NCBI GenBank assembly: GCA_933207985.1
Contig: OW240920.1
Coordinates: forward strand, 130,591,145 to 130,655,144
DNA: 64,000 nucleotides
Origin: Pelobates cultripes
Lineage: Eukaryota; Chordata; Amphibia; Anura; Pelobatidae
Direction: 5' to 3'
The translations under genes were made by a program, and so were the position numbers. The first letter of the stretch is position 1, and every line of letters begins with the position of its first letter. Shown here in pieces: positions 59,166-64,000 of the stretch. The notes under the pieces are model-generated. The model worked only from the letters and a program-made list of their open reading frames with translations, had not been told where the DNA came from and ran no database searches.

Positions 59166-60410
59166 AATGTCAATTTATGGATGTTTAGTATTTTAAACTA
59201 TTAAACATATTGTAGAGTTTGGACAGATGGATGGAATCTCTCCAAGGGAGTATAGTGCGGGGCATCTGGTCCCATCAGTATAGTATCTGACTATTACACT
59301 TTAAAAAAAAATAGTGCTTGACTTCCTTCTTCTAAATACTGGGGAAAGATATTTTGATGTAGCTCTGCTGAGCTGGAAATAATAGATCGGAGGGTCCTCT
59401 CCATTGGAATGGGGCTCTGCCAAACATAACAGCGGGCCAAGGTTCATTAGCCAGCATTAGGCACCCTGAGTCCATTTACATAGTGACCTAGTTATGGCAG
59501 TGAGAGTAGGGAGGGATGCACAAGAGGTTGCCATTGTGTGCATGGCAGGATGTGTGTGTGTTGTACTCATCTTTGGCAGGTGTCCCTACTGGTGACACAC
59601 ACATTTGTTGTTTTTGTTCTGTGCGAGAGATGACAGGCACCAGATGTCTGCTTTGTGAAAAAAACAACAACTGACCTCTCATTAGCATCCCTTCACAGAG
59701 TGCCCCCTCTCGCTCTCTTAAAATAGACAGCTGATAAATAGACCTCTTTGTGCCAGTCCTAGGAGGGAGGTAGGGGTACTTCTTCTATGACAGAGGAAAC
59801 CTGTGAATTCCCTAAATTGAGGTCTATTTGCTTAATCTGAGCTAAAAGACAACCGGACCTACATGGGCTAAGCTTTTCCATTCACTGCTGGATGACCTCA
59901 TTAAATGGGCAGCCAATCAGAGAGCGGCACTGAACTGCCAAGTAATGAGGTAACTTTGCCTAATTGTCTACGTTGGCAGAGGATCAAGCAGTACTGTGTG
60001 CCAGATTGCACGCAGTGGGTATGATGTCATTTTTACCCAAATAAAAGGAGAGACGGGGTGGGGGTTAATGATGGAATCAAAGCAAGTTCACCTCTAGATG
60101 TATATAAACCATGTTTTCAAAGTGCCCATGTGTGGTGCCTTCTCACTGTAGTAGCCCCTCATTGTGTCCTGATTCCGCTTTTTTGTGAGAGAGCATTTGT
60201 GGTTATCCTTTCATGTAGCAGTCAGTGTAATATAGCTTAATTATACGTGAGAAATTCACTAATTGTGTGGTATATGGATTCACTCTTCTCTATTGAACCA
60301 TCGACCTCTTAACTTATTTGTTTATTTTTCACTTCCACTTAACTTGTTCATGTGCCCCTTGAAGTTTGTTGATGTGCACCCAAGTCACCCACATTTTAGG
60401 AGCCTAGCTT
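59166..60410. other. No recognised element
   Basis: Intergenic sequence with no gene signal. A T2-like right end (TAGTGCTTAGAGTGTTCCTTTAA) terminates near 60500 just beyond. Confidence 0.4.
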
Positions 60411-60947
60411 GGCGGGGGCAAAAAGTTCCCTGTAGTAGTTATGGTAACAGGAATGCCCTGGTGAGTTGTAGTGGTTATAGTGCTTAGAGTGTTCCTTTAA
60501 GATATTTTAAACTATTTTAAAAAGAAAAGGTGGTTATATAGAAGGCCAGTGGCCTGGTATGTTCGGTTTAGACTACACCACATTAGGATGACATTTGCAA
60601 AAGGATTGGTAACAGAAAAATAAAGAACCTTCTAAACGTGCCAATAAAATTTTCCTTTTGTTTCCATGGTGATTACTCAACTTTTAGATATTGCTACACT
60701 TTGCAATAGTGTTAGTTTTTATAAATCTCCCATCATGTCTCTTTGTACATACTGTATGTGAGCTTGTTTAGGGAGAGGGGATTTCAATGCCGTAGCCAAC
60801 TTTCCATGTATTTATTTTTGTGTCTCAAAAATGCTGTCCCAAAGCTTATCCTTTGACTCTAATCTGTGACACCAGCTCCCTTGTACAAGTTTTTGGTTTA
60901 TACAGTGTAAATAATGGCAGTGCAAGTTATTGTGAACAGAAGCCATG

Positions 60948-61368
60948 TTAAAGGACCACTATAGGCACCCTTACCACTTCAGGTAAATGAAGTGGTCTGG
61001 GTGGCAGGTCCATCTAGGATTAACCCAGTCTGCTGTAAACATAGCAGTTTCAGAGACACATATGGGTTAATCCAGCCTCTAGTGGCTGTCTCATTGACAG
61101 CCGCTAGAGGCGCTTCCGCGCTTGCCACTGTGATTTTCACAGTGAGAAGACGCCAGCGTCCATAGGAAAGCATTGTGAATTCGCATGCATGCGCATTCAA
61201 CCGAGGAGGAGGAGAGTCCCCCGCCCGGCGCTGGAGAAAGAGATAAATTTAACCCTTTCCACCCCCTAGAGCCCGGCGGGAGAGGGGCCCTGAGGGTGGG
61301 GGCACCCTCAGGGCACTATAGTGCCAGGAAAATAAGTATGTTTTCCTGGCACTATAGTGGTCCTTTAA
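60948..61368. mobile_element. Complete T2/Kolobok-type miniature element
   Basis: TTAAAGGACCACTATAGGCA at the left and GGCACTATAGTGGTCCTTTAA (20 of its terminal bases) at the right, 421 bp. Hairpin arms ACTTCAGGTAAATGAAGT and GCCAGGAAAA / TTTTCCTGGC are visible. It is nearly the same as the truncated copy at 26250. Confidence 0.82.
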
Positions 61369-61789
61369 GATAAGAACAGGAAGCAACCCCAAAACAGGAA
61401 ATAATAGCAATAGAAAAATGAGCCATAAGTTCCAGGTGAACCAAACATAACATCCATAACAGTTTATGTATGTGTCTACTTGTAGCTGGGTTTTATGCAT
61501 CACAATTGGTCCTGATGCTAAGATAGATGGAAGCATCAGTAGGTAGGAGATGGCTTTCAATCAGATAAAGACTGAGAGGAAATTGGTTCTTGAAAGAGAG
61601 AGACAACATGAAGGAGAGATGAACCTTCAGGAGAAGGTTTAGGGATTCTGAGATAAAGAGGGGCTCCTGTCCTAACAGGACACTTTTGGTCCTTTTTTGA
61701 ACACTACAAAACTACTACTAAAATGTATTTCATGTTTTGTTAAAGAAAATACCCTTTAAGACTTCAGATCGTTAATAGCAAATAAGATA

Positions 61790-62640
61790 AATAACGTCCA
61801 AGATGGTGAATACAAACTGATACACTCCCCAAGCTAAACTACAGTCTCTGAATCTAAAATCCTTAAAAGATACATATCTACCTCAGAAAGGTCTACCTAC
61901 AGAGCCTGAGCATTTTATATCCTTCAAGGCAGAGTCACACCCTGGAGTTCGAGAACTGGGTGAGAATACTGACAATATAGACGTTGTATGTTTGACACAT
62001 AATGAAGTTGTTAATAAGTTACAGGTCCTGGAAGATGCTTATTTCAAACTTCCATCAAAGTAGCTGAAATGGAAGATAGGTCAGGTTTAAAAATGTAAGT
62101 ATCTGGGGGTTCCTGAGAAAGTCATCACATCTGATTTACTGGCCATTTCAAGGCCTTTTATCAGTCATCTTTCTTATGGTCCGTAAAAAGGACTGACTGT
62201 ATCACAGTACACATTCCCTACTCAGTAAAGCCCATGCAGCCTGCCTGATTCTGCCACTAGAGATGCCATACTGCCACTCCATTACTTTACTGTAAAAGGA
62301 GGCCTAAATGAAGATAGAATAGAAGATGAGACCACTACCCGAGTTGTACGCTGGAATCCTGCTATACAGAAACTTGTCAGTTGACATGATGGCACACAAT
62401 AAATAATTTCTGTTGGTTACTAAACAGATGAGAAATCCCAGCATCACTTACATTTGGGGTTTTCCCGTGAAATTTCTGGTTCGGAAAAGTAGAGCCGTGA
62501 AACATTGTAGATTACCTGTGCTCACAGCAAACCTTCGTGTCCAAGGTCAACACAAATTGGAAGATTGTGAACTCTTTGAACTGATGACAGAGCCAGTCTG
62601 TCCAGTTTTACCATGTCATTTATAAGGTTTTCCAAACATT
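61790..62640 (+). pseudogene. Decayed L1-type ORF1
   Basis: With frame changes the plus strand gives, in the correct order, EDRSG..KYLGVPEKV (compare EnRSRRNNlRirGiPE), then LPLEMPYCHSITLL.KEA (compare tPRDVI.rlHyy..Kea), then ITYIWGFPVKF (compare I.YRWGFPf). These are the RNA-recognition and C-terminal landmarks of L1/Tx1 ORF1 proteins. Stops and frame breaks show it is dead. Confidence 0.6.
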
Positions 62641-62934
62641 ACAACAATTGTAATCTGTTACTGACTATTACTTAATAACATATCTTCTACATATTCATTT
62701 ACCCCACACTAAGGGCTCATTCGTAATCTTGTGGCTACTTTTTACCAGCCAGTTACTACTCCCTAAAAGACCTGACTCTACTGTAGTCGAGCAGCTGCTC
62801 TTTACTGGCAAAAAAAAAAAATAACCTGTAGCAACAGAGAATTACTGTCTTCATTGACTAGAGACTCCCATTATTTTCTATGGGAGACAGTAATTACTGC
62901 AAAGAGCTACCGCTGGGAGCTTTGTGGTTTGAGG

Positions 62935-63165
62935 GGATATTAGGTATTCTACCCTACCACATCGAATCTTACCATCTGGTATTTCCTCTATTTTCTATTC
63001 TTCCTCATCATCAATTAAAATGGGAGGAGGAGGTTCATTGAGGGCTTCAGTATCATGTCCGTGGAAAGGTTTAAGGAGGGAAACATGGAAAACTTTAAAT
63101 ATTTTCATAGAATTGGGAAAGTCTAGTTTTACAGTAACATCGTTGAATATTTTAGTCCTACCCAC
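62935..63165 (-). pseudogene. Decayed Ty3/Gypsy integrase C-terminal region
   Basis: The minus strand reads VKLDFPNSMKIFKVFHVSLL, then KPFHG, PPPPILIDDEEE, a stop, and IEEIPDGKIRCG. This is the recognisable linker between integrase and chromodomain in Ty3/Gypsy Pol (L.LP..MKIHPVFHVSLLKP...PPPP...). The internal stop and lack of flanking pol show a remnant. Confidence 0.75.
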
Positions 63166-63271
63166 TCACACTGTCACATTCACACACTTGGCCACATAAC
63201 ATGTCATCTACCCCCACCCACCTTGCCCTTATTGCCATTCAGTCACCTACCTAGTCATAATTACCATACAG

Positions 63272-64000
63272 CCATACCCCAAACTACTTGCATTCATCCT
63301 ACCATTCACATACCCCACACTAGCCACATTCATCCTACCATTCACATACCCCACACTAGCCACATTCATCCTACCAATCACATACCCCAAACTAGTCACA
63401 TTCATCCATCCAATCACATACCCCAAACTACTTGCATTCATCCTACCATTCACATACCCCACACTAGCCACATTCACCCTAACAATCACATACCCCAAAC
63501 TAGCCACATTCATCCTACCAATCACATACCCCAAGCTAGCCACATTCATCCATCCAATCACATACCCCAAACTAGCCACATTCATCCTACCAATCACATA
63601 CCCCAAGCTAGCCACATTCATCCATCCAATCACATACCCCAAACTAGCCACATTCATCCATCCAATCACATACCCCAAACTAGCCACATTCATCCTACCA
63701 ATTACATACCCCAAACTAGCCACATTCATCCTACCAATTACATACCCCAAACTAGCCACATTCATCCATCCAATCACATACCTCAAACTAGCCACATTCA
63801 TCCACCCAATCACATACCCCAAACTAGCCACATTCAGCCATCCAGTCACATACCCCAAACTATTCACATTCATCCTACCAATTACATACCCCAAACTAGC
63901 CACATTCATCCTACCAATTACATACCCCAAACTAGTCACATTCATCCTACCAATTACATACCCCAAACTAGTCACATTCATCCTACCAATTACATACCCC
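63272..64000. repeat. 36-bp satellite array continuing past the right edge
   Basis: About 20 copies of ACATTCATCCTACCAATCAC plus ATACCCCAAACTAGCC, with variants CCATCCAATC and CCACACTAGCC. Because 36 is divisible by three and stops are absent in one frame, the minus strand reads as 12-residue repeats (MNVASLGYVIGR). Nothing suggests that this is a gene. Confidence 0.95.

Overview
This is a eukaryotic nuclear window, most likely from an anuran amphibian. The evidence is one gene with small phase-matched exons spread across introns of up to 13 kb, many short inverted-repeat transposons that begin TTAAAGG and end CCTTTAA (the T2/Kolobok type known from frogs), and abundant LINE and LTR debris. 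There is no bacterial operon, CRISPR array or phage, and I recognise no tRNA or rRNA gene.

The only gene I can support is a formin of the FHDC1 (FH2 domain-containing protein 1) type on the minus strand. Five exons join in frame: 30263-30728 (start codon at 30667, short FH1 proline run, start of FH2), 19112-19173, 15760-15862, 15537-15622 and 2047-2147. They encode about the first 252 residues. The rest of FH2 and the C-terminus lie beyond position 1. All four junctions keep the frame and the family alignment without gaps. The 5' end is less certain. Three candidate untranslated first exons or promoters on the minus strand lie between 36.3 and 38.8 kb, two of them near NRF1-like GCATGC palindromes.

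From 1 to 30.7 kb the sequence is mostly intron. It holds a solo LTR with a 5-bp target duplication (9896-10493), two L1-derived retroposons with 16-17 bp target duplications (10598-12591 and 17311-18783), several T2-type and hAT-like miniature elements, and an AT-rich palindromic repeat family into which other elements have inserted.

From 30.7 to 64 kb the sequence is upstream and intergenic. It holds a LINE 3' fragment (31.7-32.3 kb), a 1.8-kb minisatellite of about 68-bp units with a recent 326-bp duplication (34.3-36.1 kb), the promoter-candidate zone, LTR-like blocks near 40 and 46 kb, TG- and G-rich tandem DNA (41.9-42.9 kb), several CA- and GACAC-type arrays, a third L1-derived retroposon (48338-49721), further miniature elements, a decayed L1 ORF1 (61.8-62.6 kb), a decayed Ty3/Gypsy integrase end (62.9-63.2 kb) and a 36-bp satellite running off the right edge. 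I found no second gene and no novel biological system. The most interesting material is the formin gene's 5' architecture and the repeat biology.
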